A stretch of DNA of 43,693 bases from an uncultured bacterium (GCA_905215645.1 CAJMQS010000019.1:1-43693); one strand, 5' to 3'. Shown: positions 1 through 9,677, counted from the stretch's first letter. The notes: a model not told the origin generated them from the sequence alone. A program made the numbers and translations.

Positions 1-54
1 ATGACGAAGGGGTTGTTGCACGTGTGTGGTTTTCACACGTGCAACAACCCCTTT
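1..54. repeat. Right end of a TGAC-heptamer intergenic element with terminator hairpin
   Basis: Positions 1-54 are identical to 41000-41053. They contain the last TGAC unit (2-5) and an 18-bp perfect hairpin (GGGGTTGTTGCACGTGTG at 9-26 pairing with 34-51, 7-nt loop) followed on the plus strand by a T-rich tract at 52-64. It probably terminates plus-strand transcription arriving from left of the window, just before the 3' end of the convergent pyrE. The element itself continues outside the window. Confidence 0.8.
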
Positions 55-60
55 CTTTTT

Positions 61-633
61 TTATTTCCCCGTCCGTCCCCGCTGGGTCAGGGGCACACCC
101 TGTTTGCACAGGGGGCAGTCTTCGGGTTTGTAGGCTTCTACGTCCAGGCGCAGCAAGGGTTCGGTGCGCACGCCGAAATCCACTTTGCCGCCGCTCCGGT
201 CTACCAAAAGGCCAACGCCCACGGGCACGCCGCCTTCACCTTTCACCACATCCAGCACTTCCCGCACGCTGCCGCCGGTGGTGACGATATCTTCCACGAT
301 CAGTACCCGAGTGCCCGGTTCGATGTGGAACCCTCTCTTGAAGGTCATCTTCCCATTCACCCGTTCTGTGAAGAAGAACCGGGTGCCCAGGTTCTTGGCC
401 ACTTCATAGGCCAGCAGGATGCCGCCGGTCATGGGGCCAACCACCAGTTCCACGTTATCGTTGACGAACCGGGCGGCGATTTCCTTGCACAGGGCTTCCG
501 TGTACCGGGGTTGCTGCAGCACATTGAATTTTTCCACATAAGTAGGGCTGTGCAGGCCGCTGGTCAGCAGAAAATGACCATGCATCACCGCGTTGGTTTC
601 TTCCAGCATATGCAGTACCGTTGTATCGTTCAT
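61..633 (-). CDS. pyrE: Orotate phosphoribosyltransferase
   Basis: Converts orotate and PRPP to orotidine 5'-monophosphate, the fifth step of UMP synthesis; cytosolic. The 190-residue product has the PRPP-binding motif VLIVEDIVTTGGS at residues 110-122 and the phosphate-loop region GPMTGG near 66-71. Its tail carries a CPLC motif (173-176), seen in the shorter clostridial-type PyrE proteins. I chose the ATG at 633 because AAGGAG lies 10 nt upstream; an in-frame TTG at 639 would sit only 4 nt from it. It is the last gene of the pyr operon, and the pyrF stop codon overlaps the possible TTG start, so translation is probably coupled. The 3' end abuts a terminator hairpin at 9-51. Confidence 0.97.
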   Translation of the reverse strand: MNDTTVLHMLEETNAVMHGHFLLTSGLHSPTYVEKFNVLQQPRYTEALCKEIAARFVNDNVELVVGPMTGGILLAYEVAKNLGTRFFFTERVNGKMTFKRGFHIEPGTRVLIVEDIVTTGGSVREVLDVVKGEGGVPVGVGLLVDRSGGKVDFGVRTEPLLRLDVEAYKPEDCPLCKQGVPLTQRGRTGK

Positions 634-635
634 TG

Positions 636-1355
636 TCAAAAAGCTCCTTCCATTTCTTCCAGGATCTTCCGTACAGCTTCCTGTTTGTCTTTTGCTTGGG
701 TAATGGGCCGTCCCACCACCAGATGGGTGGACCCATTGCCGATGGCAGCCGCCGGGGTGGCGATCCGGCTCTGGTCGTTAGCAGCCGCCCAAGCCGGACG
801 CACTCCCGGGGTCACGATGAGGAAATCTTTTCCGCATCTTTCCCGGATCCCGGCTGCTTCCCGGGGGGAAGCTACGACCCCGTCCAGGCCGCTTTCCTTG
901 GTAAGGGCCGCCAGGTCCAGCACCTCTTCCCCAATGGGTTTGGCATAGTTCAGGGGCTTCCACTGGGCTTCATCCATACTGGTGAGCACGGTGACGGCAA
1001 TCAGTTTGGGAGCCGGCCGGCCCATTTCCGCCGCGGCTTCCTGCACCGCCTTCATGCCTTCCGCCATCATCTTGGGGCCGCCCACCGCATGGATGTTCAT
1101 GATATCCGCCCCCAGCCGGGTCAGTACCGCCAGGCTGTGAGCCACCGTATTGGGGATGTCCTGGAGTTTCAGATCCAGGAACACCTTTTTGTCTTTATCT
1201 TTCAGATAGCGGATGATGTCCGGGCCCGCTCCGTAGAACAGTTCCATCCCCACTTTATAGAAGGTCACTGCATCCCCCAGTTCTTCCACCAGGGCTTTGG
1301 CCCGGTCGAAGGTGGGGAAATCCAGGGCCGTGATCAGTCTGTCTCTTGCATCCAT
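636..1355 (-). CDS. pyrF: Orotidine 5'-phosphate decarboxylase
   Basis: Decarboxylates OMP to UMP, the final step of the pathway. The 239-residue protein is normal length for the bacterial class I family. The catalytic motif DLKLQDIPNT lies at 61-70, giving the Asp-Lys-Asp constellation D61, K63 and D66. The C-terminal segment TPGVRPA and the GRPIT phosphate-binding loop follow. The ATG at 1355 has GAGGAG 8 nt upstream; an in-frame GTG at 1364 overlaps that ribosome binding site and is less likely. It follows pyrD by about a dozen bases and precedes pyrE. Confidence 0.97.
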   Translation of the reverse strand: MDARDRLITALDFPTFDRAKALVEELGDAVTFYKVGMELFYGAGPDIIRYLKDKDKKVFLDLKLQDIPNTVAHSLAVLTRLGADIMNIHAVGGPKMMAEGMKAVQEAAAEMGRPAPKLIAVTVLTSMDEAQWKPLNYAKPIGEEVLDLAALTKESGLDGVVASPREAAGIRERCGKDFLIVTPGVRPAWAAANDQSRIATPAAAIGNGSTHLVVGRPITQAKDKQEAVRKILEEMEGAF

Positions 1356-1367
1356 GGATTCCACTCC

Positions 1368-2306
1368 TCAGTTCCGTCCCGGCAGAGCCTGTCCCCGGAG
1401 TTCCTCCAGAGAAGCCGCCCCACTGGCGTCCAGATAGTCCTGGATCCCTTGGCTGATGGTCTCCGCCAAACTGGGATCCGTAAAGCTGCAGGTGCCCACA
1501 GCCACAGCCGTAGCCCCGGCCAGGATGAATTCCACTGCATCCTGCCAGCAGCTGATGCCGCCCATGCCAACGAGAGGCACCTTTACCGCCTGGGCCACCT
1601 GATACACCATGCGCACTGCCACCGGGTGCACCGCCGGGCCTGAAAGGCCTCCCACGATGTTCCCCAGCACCGGCCGCTTTTTCTGGATGTCGATCTTCAT
1701 CCCAACCAGGGTGTTGATGAGGGAAATGGCATCGGTTCCGGCGGCTTCCACGGCCCGGGCGATTTCCGTGATGTCCGTCACATTGGGAGACAATTTGGTG
1801 ATCACTGGTTTATGGGTGCGGGCCTTGGCCGCTTTCACCACTTCTCCTGCCGCCTGGCAGTCAGTGCCGAAGGCCAGGCCCCCCTGGGCCACATTGGGAC
1901 AAGAGATGTTCAGCTCGATGGCGTCCACCCCGTCCACATCCAGCAGCTCCGCCAGGGTGCCGTAGTCTTCCGCACTGTCCCCGTCGATGTTCACGATCAC
2001 CGGAGTCTTCGTCACCTGCCGGAGATGAGGCAGGGTTTCCTTCAGGAAGAATTCCACCCCGGGGTTTTCCAGCCCCACACAGTTCAGCACCCCTGCCGGG
2101 GTTTCCACCAGACGCTGGCCCTTGTTCCCGGGCCGAGGCTTCAGGGTGGTCCCCTTCACGGTAATGGCACCGATATGGTCCAGATCGAGGAAATCGGTAA
2201 ATTCCAGACCGAACCCGAAGGTGCCGGAAGCAGTGGTCACCGGTGTCTTCATGGTCACCCCCGCCAGGTCCACCTGCATCCGGGGATCTTCATAAGGCTT
2301 CACCAT
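1368..2306 (-). CDS. pyrD: Dihydroorotate dehydrogenase, class 1B catalytic subunit
   Basis: Oxidises dihydroorotate to orotate with FMN. The cysteine general base of class 1 enzymes is in ELNISCPNV (C136), and FMN-binding signatures such as SGTFGFG, VGGLSGPA and VGMGGI are present. Class 1B enzymes pass electrons to NAD+ through PyrK, and pyrK lies directly upstream, so class 1B is a secure call. The ATG at 2306 has AGGAGG 7 nt upstream, inside the end of pyrK; the two genes overlap by 7 nt. At 312 residues it is typical for the family. Confidence 0.97.
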   Translation of the reverse strand: MVKPYEDPRMQVDLAGVTMKTPVTTASGTFGFGLEFTDFLDLDHIGAITVKGTTLKPRPGNKGQRLVETPAGVLNCVGLENPGVEFFLKETLPHLRQVTKTPVIVNIDGDSAEDYGTLAELLDVDGVDAIELNISCPNVAQGGLAFGTDCQAAGEVVKAAKARTHKPVITKLSPNVTDITEIARAVEAAGTDAISLINTLVGMKIDIQKKRPVLGNIVGGLSGPAVHPVAVRMVYQVAQAVKVPLVGMGGISCWQDAVEFILAGATAVAVGTCSFTDPSLAETISQGIQDYLDASGAASLEELRGQALPGRN

Positions 2307-3067
2307 TCCACCACCTCCTGGCTCCAGAACACCGGGCCGTCCTTGCAGATTTTCATCCGCTTACCGCCTTTTCCTTCACAGGAGCAGGACAGGCAGGCCC
2401 CCAGGCCGCAGCCCATGTATTTTTCCAGGGATACCTGGCAAGGCACCCCGTACTGGTCCACCACTTCCACCACAGCCTTCATCATGGGGCTGGGACCGCA
2501 CACGTACACGCAGTCATACTTTCCTGTGGCCAGAAGCCCCGGCAGCACCGCGTTCACCGTGCCTTTCACCCCGTAGGATCCGTCATCGGTGGTTTCGTAC
2601 TGTTTAGCGGTTTTGTCCTTGAACAGATCTGCCCAGAACACTTCCGCCTTAGTCCGGCCGCCTACGATTACTTCCATTTTGTGGTCCGGGTCCGCCTGGG
2701 CCAAGAAGTGAAGAGGTGCCAGACCCATGCCGCCCCCCACCAAAAGACCTCTCTTGGCCCCCAGATGGAACCCGTGGCCCAGAGGCCCCACCACACTGAT
2801 GGGGTCCCCGGCCTCCATGGCATCCATGAGTTCCGTGGTCTCTCCCACGATTCGGTACATCAGGGAAAAGGTCCCGGCAGCCCGGTCTGCCCCGGCCACC
2901 CCGAAGGGCCGCCGAAGCAGAGGCTGGTGGAGTTTGTTCACCCGTACCGTCACAAATTGTCCCGGCTGGGCCGCTGCCGCCACCTCTGGACAGCGGATCT
3001 CCATAAGCCGGATGTCCGGAGAAAGTTTCTCCTGCCGGACAATGGTTCCTTCTAAATATACTGCCAT
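2300..3067 (-). CDS. pyrK: Dihydroorotate dehydrogenase electron transfer subunit
   Basis: FAD and [2Fe-2S] subunit that carries electrons from PyrD to NAD+. The order is a ferredoxin-reductase-like FAD domain (RRPFGVAG at 52-59), an NAD-binding domain (GLLVGGGMGLAPL near 107-119) and a C-terminal cluster-binding region with C220, C225, C228 and C241. An extra cysteine, C230, lies between the third and fourth ligands. The 255-residue length is normal. The ATG at 3067 has GGAG 6 nt upstream, within the last codons of carB. It overlaps pyrD by 7 nt, which fits production of the two subunits together. Confidence 0.96.
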   Translation of the reverse strand: MAVYLEGTIVRQEKLSPDIRLMEIRCPEVAAAAQPGQFVTVRVNKLHQPLLRRPFGVAGADRAAGTFSLMYRIVGETTELMDAMEAGDPISVVGPLGHGFHLGAKRGLLVGGGMGLAPLHFLAQADPDHKMEVIVGGRTKAEVFWADLFKDKTAKQYETTDDGSYGVKGTVNAVLPGLLATGKYDCVYVCGPSPMMKAVVEVVDQYGVPCQVSLEKYMGCGLGACLSCSCEGKGGKRMKICKDGPVFWSQEVVEW

Positions 3068-3070
3068 GGC

Positions 3071-6000
3071 TTACTCCGTCTTCAGATCCTGGAGGGCCAC
3101 TACGCTCACCACAGGGCGCCGGCGCATGGCTCCCATAGCCTTGTACAGAGCCCGGGCAGTATCCAGGCTGGTCAGGCAGGGGATGGCATGTTCCACCGTA
3201 GAGCGGCGGATCTTGAAGCCGTCCCGGGTGGCATCGGAACCGTGGGTCAGGGTGTTGATCACCATGCAGATCCGCCCTTCCTTGATGTCATCCAGCAGGT
3301 TAGGGGTACCGGCACTGGCCTTTTCCACCCGACCTACATGGATGCCCTTTTCTTCCAGGAATTTGGCCGTACCGGCGGTAGCCACCAGTTCATATCCCAG
3401 GTCTTCGAAGCCTTCTGCAATGGGCACTACTTCGTCTTTGTCCTGGTCCGCTACCGTGATCAGGATGGCCCCGCTCTTGGGGATATGGGTGCCGGCAGCG
3501 ATGCAGGCCTTATACAGGGCTCTAGGGAACTGGGCGTCGATGCACATGACTTCCCCAGTGGATTTCATTTCCGGCCCCAGGGTGATGTCCACGTCGGTCA
3601 TCTTGTTGAAGGAGAACACCGGCGCCTTCACCGCATAGTAGTCCGGGAAGAGCTTCAAGCCCGGTTCCAGGCCCTGCTCCCGAATGGATACGCCCATGGC
3701 GCATTTGGTGGCCACATCCACCATGGAGATGCCCGTCACCTTGCTCAGGAAAGGCACTGTCCGGCTGGACCGCGGGTTCACTTCGATCACATACAGCTTT
3801 TCGTCCCGGACGATATACTGGATGTTGATCATCCCATGGACTTCCAGACCCAGGGCCAGCTTGGTGGTGTAGTCGATGATCTGTTCGATCACGTGCTCGC
3901 TGAGGGTCCGGGGCGGATACACCGCGATGGAATCCCCAGAATGGACCCCAGCCCGTTCGATATGTTCCATGATCCCAGGCATCAGCACGTCCTTGCCGTC
4001 GCAGATAGCGTCCACTTCCACTTCCGTACCCATTAGGTAATGGTCCACCAGCACCGGATGTTCCTGAGAGGCCTTCACGGCGTTGTTCATGTAGTATTTC
4101 AGTTCCTCATCGTTGTAGACGATTTCCATGGCCCGGCCGCCCAGCACATAGGAAGGACGCACCATCACAGGGTAGCCCACATCGTTGGCCGCCCGCAGGG
4201 CACCGTCGATGTCGAACACCGTGTGGCCTTTCGGACGGGGGATCCCCACGCTGGTCAGCAGTTCGTCGAACCGTTCCCGGTCTTCTGCCCGGTCGATGCT
4301 GTCCACAGAAGATCCCAGGATCTTCACCCCGCAGTCGTTCAGCGGCCCCGCCAGGTTGATAGCCGTCTGACCGCCAAATTGGACGATGACCCCTTCCGGT
4401 TTTTCCCGGTCGATCACGTTCAGCACGTCTTCCAGGGTCAGGGGTTCGAAATACAGCCGGTCAGCCGTATCGAAATCCGTGGAAACGGTTTCCGGGTTGT
4501 TGTTCACGATGATGGTTTCATAACCCAGGTCCTTCAGGGCCCATACAGAGTGGACAGAGCAGTAGTCGAATTCCACCCCCTGGCCGATCCGGATGGGCCC
4601 GGAGCCCAGTACCAGCACCTTCTTGTTGGGGGTGTCTTCCACTTCGTCTTCCACCCCATAAGTGGAGTAGTAGTAGGGCGTTTCCGCGTCGAATTCCGCC
4701 GCGCAGGTATCCACCATCTTATACACCGGCAGGATCTTCCATTCCTTCCGCAGGGCCCGGATCTCCAGCCCGGTCTTCCCTACCAGCTTCCCGATGGTCA
4801 CATCTGCAAAGCCCCGTTCCTTCACTTCCCGGAGGAGTTCCGGCGTCAGTTCCTCGCTCTTCAGACGCACTTCCAGTTCCACGATGTGGCGGATCTTCCG
4901 CAGGAAGAATTCGTCGATCTTGGTGATGGCGTGGGCCTGGTCCACGGTCATCCCTCTCCGGAAGGCTTCGGCGATGGTAAAGAGCCGTTCATCGTCCACT
5001 TTCCGGACCTTGTCGAACACTTCCTGGTCCGTCAGCTTGTGGAGTTCCGGCATATCCATATGGATCAGCCCGATTTCCAGGCAGCGGACCGCCTTCAGCA
5101 GGCCGGCCTCGATGTTCCGTTCGATGGCCATCACTTCCCCGGTGGCCTTCATCTGGGTCCCCAGGGTATGGTCGGCGTTGACGAATTTGTCAAAGGGCCA
5201 GCGGGGAATCTTGATCACGCAGTAGTCCAAGGTGGGTTCGAAACAGGCGGAAGTCTTCTTGGTCACCGCGTTCTCGATTTCGTCCAGGGTGTACCCGGCG
5301 GCGATCTTGGCGGCCACTTTGGCGATGGGATAGCCCGTCGCCTTGGAAGCCAGGGCGGAAGACCGGCTGACACGAGGGTTCACTTCGATGACGATGTATT
5401 CTTCGCTGTCCGGATTCAGGGCATACTGCACGTTGCAGGCCCCTTCCACGCCCAGTTCCCGGACAATGTCGATGGCAGCGGTCCGGAGCATCTGGACTTC
5501 CCAGTCGGTCAGGGTCTGGCAGGGCGCCACCACGATGGAATCCCCGGTATGGACCCCCACCGGATCGATGTTTTCCATGTTGCAGACAGTGATGCAGTTG
5601 TCTTCATGGTCCCGGACCACTTCGTATTCGATTTCCTTCCAGCCGGCCACGGACCGTTCGATCAGGGCCTGACCGATCAGGGAGTACATGAGCCCCTTGG
5701 TGGTGATGTCATCCAGCTGGTCCATATTGTGGGCAATGCCGCCCCCGGTGCCTCCCAAGGTGTAGGCCGGCCGCACGATCAGGGGGAAGCCCACCTTCTT
5801 GGCGAATTCTTTGGCCGCATCCACGCTTTCCACGATGGTGCTCTGGGGAATGGGCTGATGGAGCTTTTCCATGGTCTCCTTGAACAGTTCCCGGTCTTCC
5901 GCCTTCATGATGCTGGGGATCTGGGTGCCCAAAAGCTGCACATTGTATTTCTTCAGGATACCCTTCTTATCCAGTTCGATGGCCAGGTTCAGGCCGATCT

Positions 6001-6277
6001 GCCCGCCCAGGGTGGCCAAGAGAGAATCCGGCCGTTCCTTGGCGATGATGGCTTCCAGGAATTCCACATCCAACGGTTCCACATAGACCCGGTCCGCAAT
6101 GTGCACATCGGTCATGATGGTGGCCGGGTTGGAGTTCACCAGGACCACTTCCAGCCCCTCTTCCTTCAGGGCCCGGCAGGCCTGGGTGCCGGAATAGTCG
6201 AATTCAGCGGCCTGACCGATGATGATCGGGCCGGAACCGATGACCATGACTTTTTTCACATTCTCTTTTTTTGGCAT
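3071..6277 (-). CDS. carB: Carbamoyl-phosphate synthase large subunit
   Basis: Makes carbamoyl phosphate from bicarbonate, ATP and ammonia supplied by CarA. The 1068-residue protein is full length and shows the internal duplication of the family: an N-terminal half starting KVMVIGSGPIIIGQAAEFDYSG and a second half starting KVLVLGSGPIRIGQGVEFDY near residue 555. Each half has an ATP-grasp domain (RPAYTLGGTGGG and RPSYVLGGRAME). A C-terminal MGS-like allosteric domain begins about residue 935. The start at 6277 has GGAGG 8 nt upstream, and the carA stop codon lies 1 nt before it (TGATATG). Confidence 0.98.
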   Translation of the reverse strand: MPKKENVKKVMVIGSGPIIIGQAAEFDYSGTQACRALKEEGLEVVLVNSNPATIMTDVHIADRVYVEPLDVEFLEAIIAKERPDSLLATLGGQIGLNLAIELDKKGILKKYNVQLLGTQIPSIMKAEDRELFKETMEKLHQPIPQSTIVESVDAAKEFAKKVGFPLIVRPAYTLGGTGGGIAHNMDQLDDITTKGLMYSLIGQALIERSVAGWKEIEYEVVRDHEDNCITVCNMENIDPVGVHTGDSIVVAPCQTLTDWEVQMLRTAAIDIVRELGVEGACNVQYALNPDSEEYIVIEVNPRVSRSSALASKATGYPIAKVAAKIAAGYTLDEIENAVTKKTSACFEPTLDYCVIKIPRWPFDKFVNADHTLGTQMKATGEVMAIERNIEAGLLKAVRCLEIGLIHMDMPELHKLTDQEVFDKVRKVDDERLFTIAEAFRRGMTVDQAHAITKIDEFFLRKIRHIVELEVRLKSEELTPELLREVKERGFADVTIGKLVGKTGLEIRALRKEWKILPVYKMVDTCAAEFDAETPYYYSTYGVEDEVEDTPNKKVLVLGSGPIRIGQGVEFDYCSVHSVWALKDLGYETIIVNNNPETVSTDFDTADRLYFEPLTLEDVLNVIDREKPEGVIVQFGGQTAINLAGPLNDCGVKILGSSVDSIDRAEDRERFDELLTSVGIPRPKGHTVFDIDGALRAANDVGYPVMVRPSYVLGGRAMEIVYNDEELKYYMNNAVKASQEHPVLVDHYLMGTEVEVDAICDGKDVLMPGIMEHIERAGVHSGDSIAVYPPRTLSEHVIEQIIDYTTKLALGLEVHGMINIQYIVRDEKLYVIEVNPRSSRTVPFLSKVTGISMVDVATKCAMGVSIREQGLEPGLKLFPDYYAVKAPVFSFNKMTDVDITLGPEMKSTGEVMCIDAQFPRALYKACIAAGTHIPKSGAILITVADQDKDEVVPIAEGFEDLGYELVATAGTAKFLEEKGIHVGRVEKASAGTPNLLDDIKEGRICMVINTLTHGSDATRDGFKIRRSTVEHAIPCLTSLDTARALYKAMGAMRRRPVVSVVALQDLKTE

Positions 6278-6278
6278 A

Positions 6279-7355
6279 TCAGTGCCCTCCCATCATTTTG
6301 ATAAACCGGTCGAACAGATAAGCATTGCCGCTGGGACCGGGGGAAGCTTCCGGATGGTACTGCACTGTAAATGTAGGATGGTCCAGATAGCGCAGGCCTT
6401 CGATGGTGTTGTCGTTCAGGGAACGGTTGATCACTTCGATGGGCAGGCCCTTCAGGGAATCCTCGTCCACCATGTAGCCGTGGTTCTGGGAGGTGATGCA
6501 GATCTTGTGGTCCACCAGATCCCGGACCGGCTGGTTGATACCCCGGTGGCCGAAGAGCATCTTCTTGGTCTTGGCCCCGTTGGCCAGTGCCATCACCTGA
6601 TGCCCCATGCAGATGCCGAAGATGGGCTTCTTGCCGATCATCTTCTTGATGTTCTCGATTTCCGGCTTCAAGTCCGCCGGGTCCCCAGGGCCGTTGCTCA
6701 GGAAGATCCCATCCGGATCGATGGCCAGCACCTCTTCTGCCGGAGTTTCTGCCGGGAACACGGTCAGTTTGCAGCCTTTTTCCACCAGGCATTCCAGGAT
6801 GTGCCGCTTCACCCCGTAGTCCATGACGGCTACGGAATATTTGGCATCCTCCGGTCCCATGGTATATACCTTCTTGGTGGTCACTTGGGCTACCTGGTCA
6901 TGTTCTTCCGGAGTGGCCAGGAGAGCCTGGATTTCGTCATCAGGAGTATCCGCCGGCACCAGCACTCCCTGGAGGGTCCCGTAAGACCGGATCCGCCGGG
7001 TGATGGCCCGGGTATCCACACCTGTAAGCACCGGGATATCGTTCTTTTCCAAGAATTCCATCACCGTGCCCTCATCCCGCCAGCTGGAAGGTTCGTCGCA
7101 CAGTTCGCTGACGATCAGCCCTTTGTAGCAGCAGCCTTCGCTCTGATTGAAGAGATCATTGCAGCCGTAGTTGCCGATCAGGGGATAGGTGAAGATGACG
7201 ATCTGCCCACAGAAAGAGGGGTCCGTCAAAGTCTCCTGATAGCCGGACATGCCGGTGGTGAACACCACTTCTCCCACTGCCTTGTGGGTGCTGTAGAGGG
7301 TCCCCTCATAGACGCTTCCGTCCTTCAATACCAATTTGCCTTTTACTTTTTGCAT
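6279..7355 (-). CDS. carA: Carbamoyl-phosphate synthase small (glutaminase) subunit
   Basis: Hydrolyses glutamine to deliver ammonia to CarB. The N-terminal CPSase domain (about 1-150) is followed by a class I glutamine amidotransferase domain with the complete triad: C249 in FGICMGHQ, and H334 and E336 in QYHPEASPG. The 358-residue length is normal. The ATG at 7355 overlaps the end of pyrC by 13 nt and has only a weak ribosome binding site, so translation is probably coupled to pyrC. Confidence 0.98.
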   Translation of the reverse strand: MQKVKGKLVLKDGSVYEGTLYSTHKAVGEVVFTTGMSGYQETLTDPSFCGQIVIFTYPLIGNYGCNDLFNQSEGCCYKGLIVSELCDEPSSWRDEGTVMEFLEKNDIPVLTGVDTRAITRRIRSYGTLQGVLVPADTPDDEIQALLATPEEHDQVAQVTTKKVYTMGPEDAKYSVAVMDYGVKRHILECLVEKGCKLTVFPAETPAEEVLAIDPDGIFLSNGPGDPADLKPEIENIKKMIGKKPIFGICMGHQVMALANGAKTKKMLFGHRGINQPVRDLVDHKICITSQNHGYMVDEDSLKGLPIEVINRSLNDNTIEGLRYLDHPTFTVQYHPEASPGPSGNAYLFDRFIKMMGGH

Positions 7356-8635
7356 ACCACACCGTCTTTCATCACAAACCGGCCATCGACCATGGTCGCC
7401 ACTGCCATGCCTTTGCAGTGCTTTCCGTCAAAGGGAGTCACTTTGCCCCGGGTATAGAATTTTTCACTGTCCACCGTCCATTCCCGGTCCAGATCCAGGA
7501 TGGTGATGTCCGCATTCCGGCCCACTTTCAAGCTGCCAGCGTCCAGATCCATGATCCGGGCGGGGCTGGTGCTCATTTTATCCACGATTTCATTGATGGA
7601 GAATTCTCCCGTATGATACAGGTCCGTCAGGACCACCCCCACAGAAGTCTCCAAGCCGCAGAACCCATTGGGAGCATACCGGAATTCCACATCCTTTTCT
7701 TCCGGTGCGTGGGGCGCATGGTCCGTGACGATGGCATCGATGGTGCCGTCCTTCAGACCTTGCCGCAGGGCTTCCACATGGTCCCAGCTCCGCAGCGGTG
7801 GGGAAACCCGGGTGGCCGTATTGTAGCCGGCACAGGCTTCGTCGGTCAAGGTCAGGTGGTGCACCGTCGCTTCGCAGGTGATGTTCACCCCTCGGGCCTT
7901 GGCCTTCCGGACAATGTCCACCGCCCCTTTGCTGGCGATGTGGGCAATGTGGATGTGGGCCCCGGTGTATTCCGCAATGGCCGCATCCCGGGCCACACAG
8001 ATGTCTTCCGCGATGGAAGGGATGCCGGGTACCCCCAGCCGGGCAGAGACGGCCCCTTCGTGCATGAACCCTTCGTGGTTCATCTCTTCGTCGATGTCAT
8101 GGCAGATGAGAGGCTTATCGAAAGCACTCACATACTGGGCCGCCAGGTTCATCACATAGGCACTGGACACATAGTGGCCGTCGTCGGAGAAGCCCATGAC
8201 TCCGTGCTGTGCCATATCCCCCATTTCAGACAGTTCCTTGCCCTTTTCTCCTTTGGTGATGGCCCCGATCACTTCCACATGGACGTACCCTTCCTTTTGG
8301 GCCCGTTCCTGGATGCCGCTGACCACGATGGAGCTGTCAATCACCGGTTTGGTATTGGGCATGCAGGCCACTCGGGTGATGCCCCCATGGGCTGCTGCCA
8401 TGGTCCCGGTGACCAGGTCTTCCTTGGCTTCCAGCCCCGGTTCCCGGAGATGGGTGTGGAGGTCGATGAAGCCGGGAGCCACAACAAGGCCTGTGGCGTC
8501 GAATACTTCGTCCGCTTCTCCTTCAATGTGAGGCGCCGCTTGGGCGATTTTCCCGTCTTCCACCAGAAGGTCCATCACCTGGTCCAGCTGCTGGCTGGGA
8601 TCTACGATCCGTCCGTTCTTAATTAGCGTTTTCAA
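7343..8635 (-). CDS. pyrC: Dihydroorotase
   Basis: Cyclises carbamoyl aspartate to dihydroorotate. It is an amidohydrolase of the class I, multidomain-type family. Zinc ligands H60 and H62 are in DLHTHLREPG, and the catalytic aspartate is in VTDHAPHAPEEK. The 430-residue length fits the Gram-positive type. The start is a TTG at 8635: GGAGG lies 8 nt upstream and no ATG is suitably placed. The start lies inside pyrB, overlapping it by 17 nt. A TTG start may lower its translation relative to its neighbours. Confidence 0.96.
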   Translation of the reverse strand: MKTLIKNGRIVDPSQQLDQVMDLLVEDGKIAQAAPHIEGEADEVFDATGLVVAPGFIDLHTHLREPGLEAKEDLVTGTMAAAHGGITRVACMPNTKPVIDSSIVVSGIQERAQKEGYVHVEVIGAITKGEKGKELSEMGDMAQHGVMGFSDDGHYVSSAYVMNLAAQYVSAFDKPLICHDIDEEMNHEGFMHEGAVSARLGVPGIPSIAEDICVARDAAIAEYTGAHIHIAHIASKGAVDIVRKAKARGVNITCEATVHHLTLTDEACAGYNTATRVSPPLRSWDHVEALRQGLKDGTIDAIVTDHAPHAPEEKDVEFRYAPNGFCGLETSVGVVLTDLYHTGEFSINEIVDKMSTSPARIMDLDAGSLKVGRNADITILDLDREWTVDSEKFYTRGKVTPFDGKHCKGMAVATMVDGRFVMKDGVVCKK

Positions 8636-9575
8636 CTGGCTTTCCTCCCATAATCGTCAAGAATAACAAGGCCATCCGCACCGCGACCCCATTGGTCACC
8701 TGTTCCCGGATCACCGCCTGGTCGCTGTACCCCGTATCCCAGGAAATTTCCAGGCCTCGGTTCATGGGGCCCGGATGCATCACCAGACAGTCCGGTTTGG
8801 CCAGTTTCATCCGTTCTTCGTTGACTCCGTAGATCCGGGCGTATTCCCGAGGCGTAGGGAACATGGCTTTATCCTGGCGTTCCAGCTGGATCCGCAGCAC
8901 ATCCACCACATCCGCCCCTTCGATGGCGTCTTCCACCCGTTTGTGCACCGTGACCCCCAGTTCCTGGATGTCGTGAGGGATCAGGGTCATGGGGCCGGCC
9001 ACATGGACATCCGCTCCCAGTTTGGTCCAGGCCGCAATGTTGCTCCGGGCCACCCGGCTGTAGAGGATATCCCCGATGATGGCCATCTTCAGTCCTTTGA
9101 ACTGTTTCCCATGTTCCAGGATGGTGAACATGTCCAGGAGACCCTGGGTGGGATGGGCATGAGCCCCGTCCCCGGCGTTGATTACCACAGGGTCGGCGAT
9201 ATCCGCTGCATATTTGGCAGCTCCTTCCACCGGGTGCCGCATGACGATGGCATCACAGGCCATGGACTGCATGGTCAGGATGGTGTCCTTCAGGCATTCC
9301 CCCTTCTTCACACTGGAAGTCCCGGTGCTCAAATTGATCACATCGGCTCCCAAGTACTTCCCAGCCAGTTCGAAAGAACTCCGGGTCCGGGTGCTGTTTT
9401 CATAGAACAGGTTCACAATGGATTTGCCCCGCAGAGAAGGGAGCTTCTTGATGTCCCGTTTCATGACCTTTTTCATCTCTGCTGCCGTTCGCATGATCAG
9501 ATCGTACTCTTCCACGGACAGGGAGGAAAGATCCAGGATATCCCGTCCGGACAGGCTGACTGCCGCCTTTGTCAT
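8619..9575 (-). CDS. pyrB: Aspartate carbamoyltransferase catalytic subunit
   Basis: Joins carbamoyl phosphate to aspartate, the committed step. The 318-residue protein has the carbamoyl-phosphate loop STRTR at 61-65 (in FYENSTRTRSSFEL), the second-domain motif HPTQGLLDM, and the MHPGPMNRG segment near the C-terminus. No pyrI regulatory subunit is present, as in Bacillus-type enzymes. The ATG at 9575 follows AGGAGG by 7 nt; an open extension up to 9641 has no ribosome binding site and runs into the leader terminator. It is the first gene of the operon. Confidence 0.97.
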   Translation of the reverse strand: MTKAAVSLSGRDILDLSSLSVEEYDLIMRTAAEMKKVMKRDIKKLPSLRGKSIVNLFYENSTRTRSSFELAGKYLGADVINLSTGTSSVKKGECLKDTILTMQSMACDAIVMRHPVEGAAKYAADIADPVVINAGDGAHAHPTQGLLDMFTILEHGKQFKGLKMAIIGDILYSRVARSNIAAWTKLGADVHVAGPMTLIPHDIQELGVTVHKRVEDAIEGADVVDVLRIQLERQDKAMFPTPREYARIYGVNEERMKLAKPDCLVMHPGPMNRGLEISWDTGYSDQAVIREQVTNGVAVRMALLFLTIMGGKPVENAN

Positions 9576-9640
9576 GTTGTAGCCTCCTATTGTTACAGTT
9601 CGCTGGAATAAGGACCGGGCCAGTGCCCCATCCTGTTTCA

Positions 9641-9677
9641 TAAAAATAAGCCTTCTCGTCCTAAGACAAGAAGGCTT
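9641..9677 (-). terminator. Attenuator terminator in the pyr operon leader
   Basis: A 13-bp stem, nearly perfect (9665-9677 pairing with 9648-9660), with the 4-nt loop TTAG, is followed on the minus strand by a T-rich run at 9641-9647. It lies about 65 nt upstream of pyrB and downstream of a PyrR-type hairpin, so it should decide whether transcription enters the operon. Confidence 0.88.

Noticed and set aside
4040..6301. 753-residue open frame on the plus strand
   Set aside because: It is antisense to carB, lacks a ribosome binding site and family resemblance, and has the biased composition of a shadow frame of a GC-rich gene.
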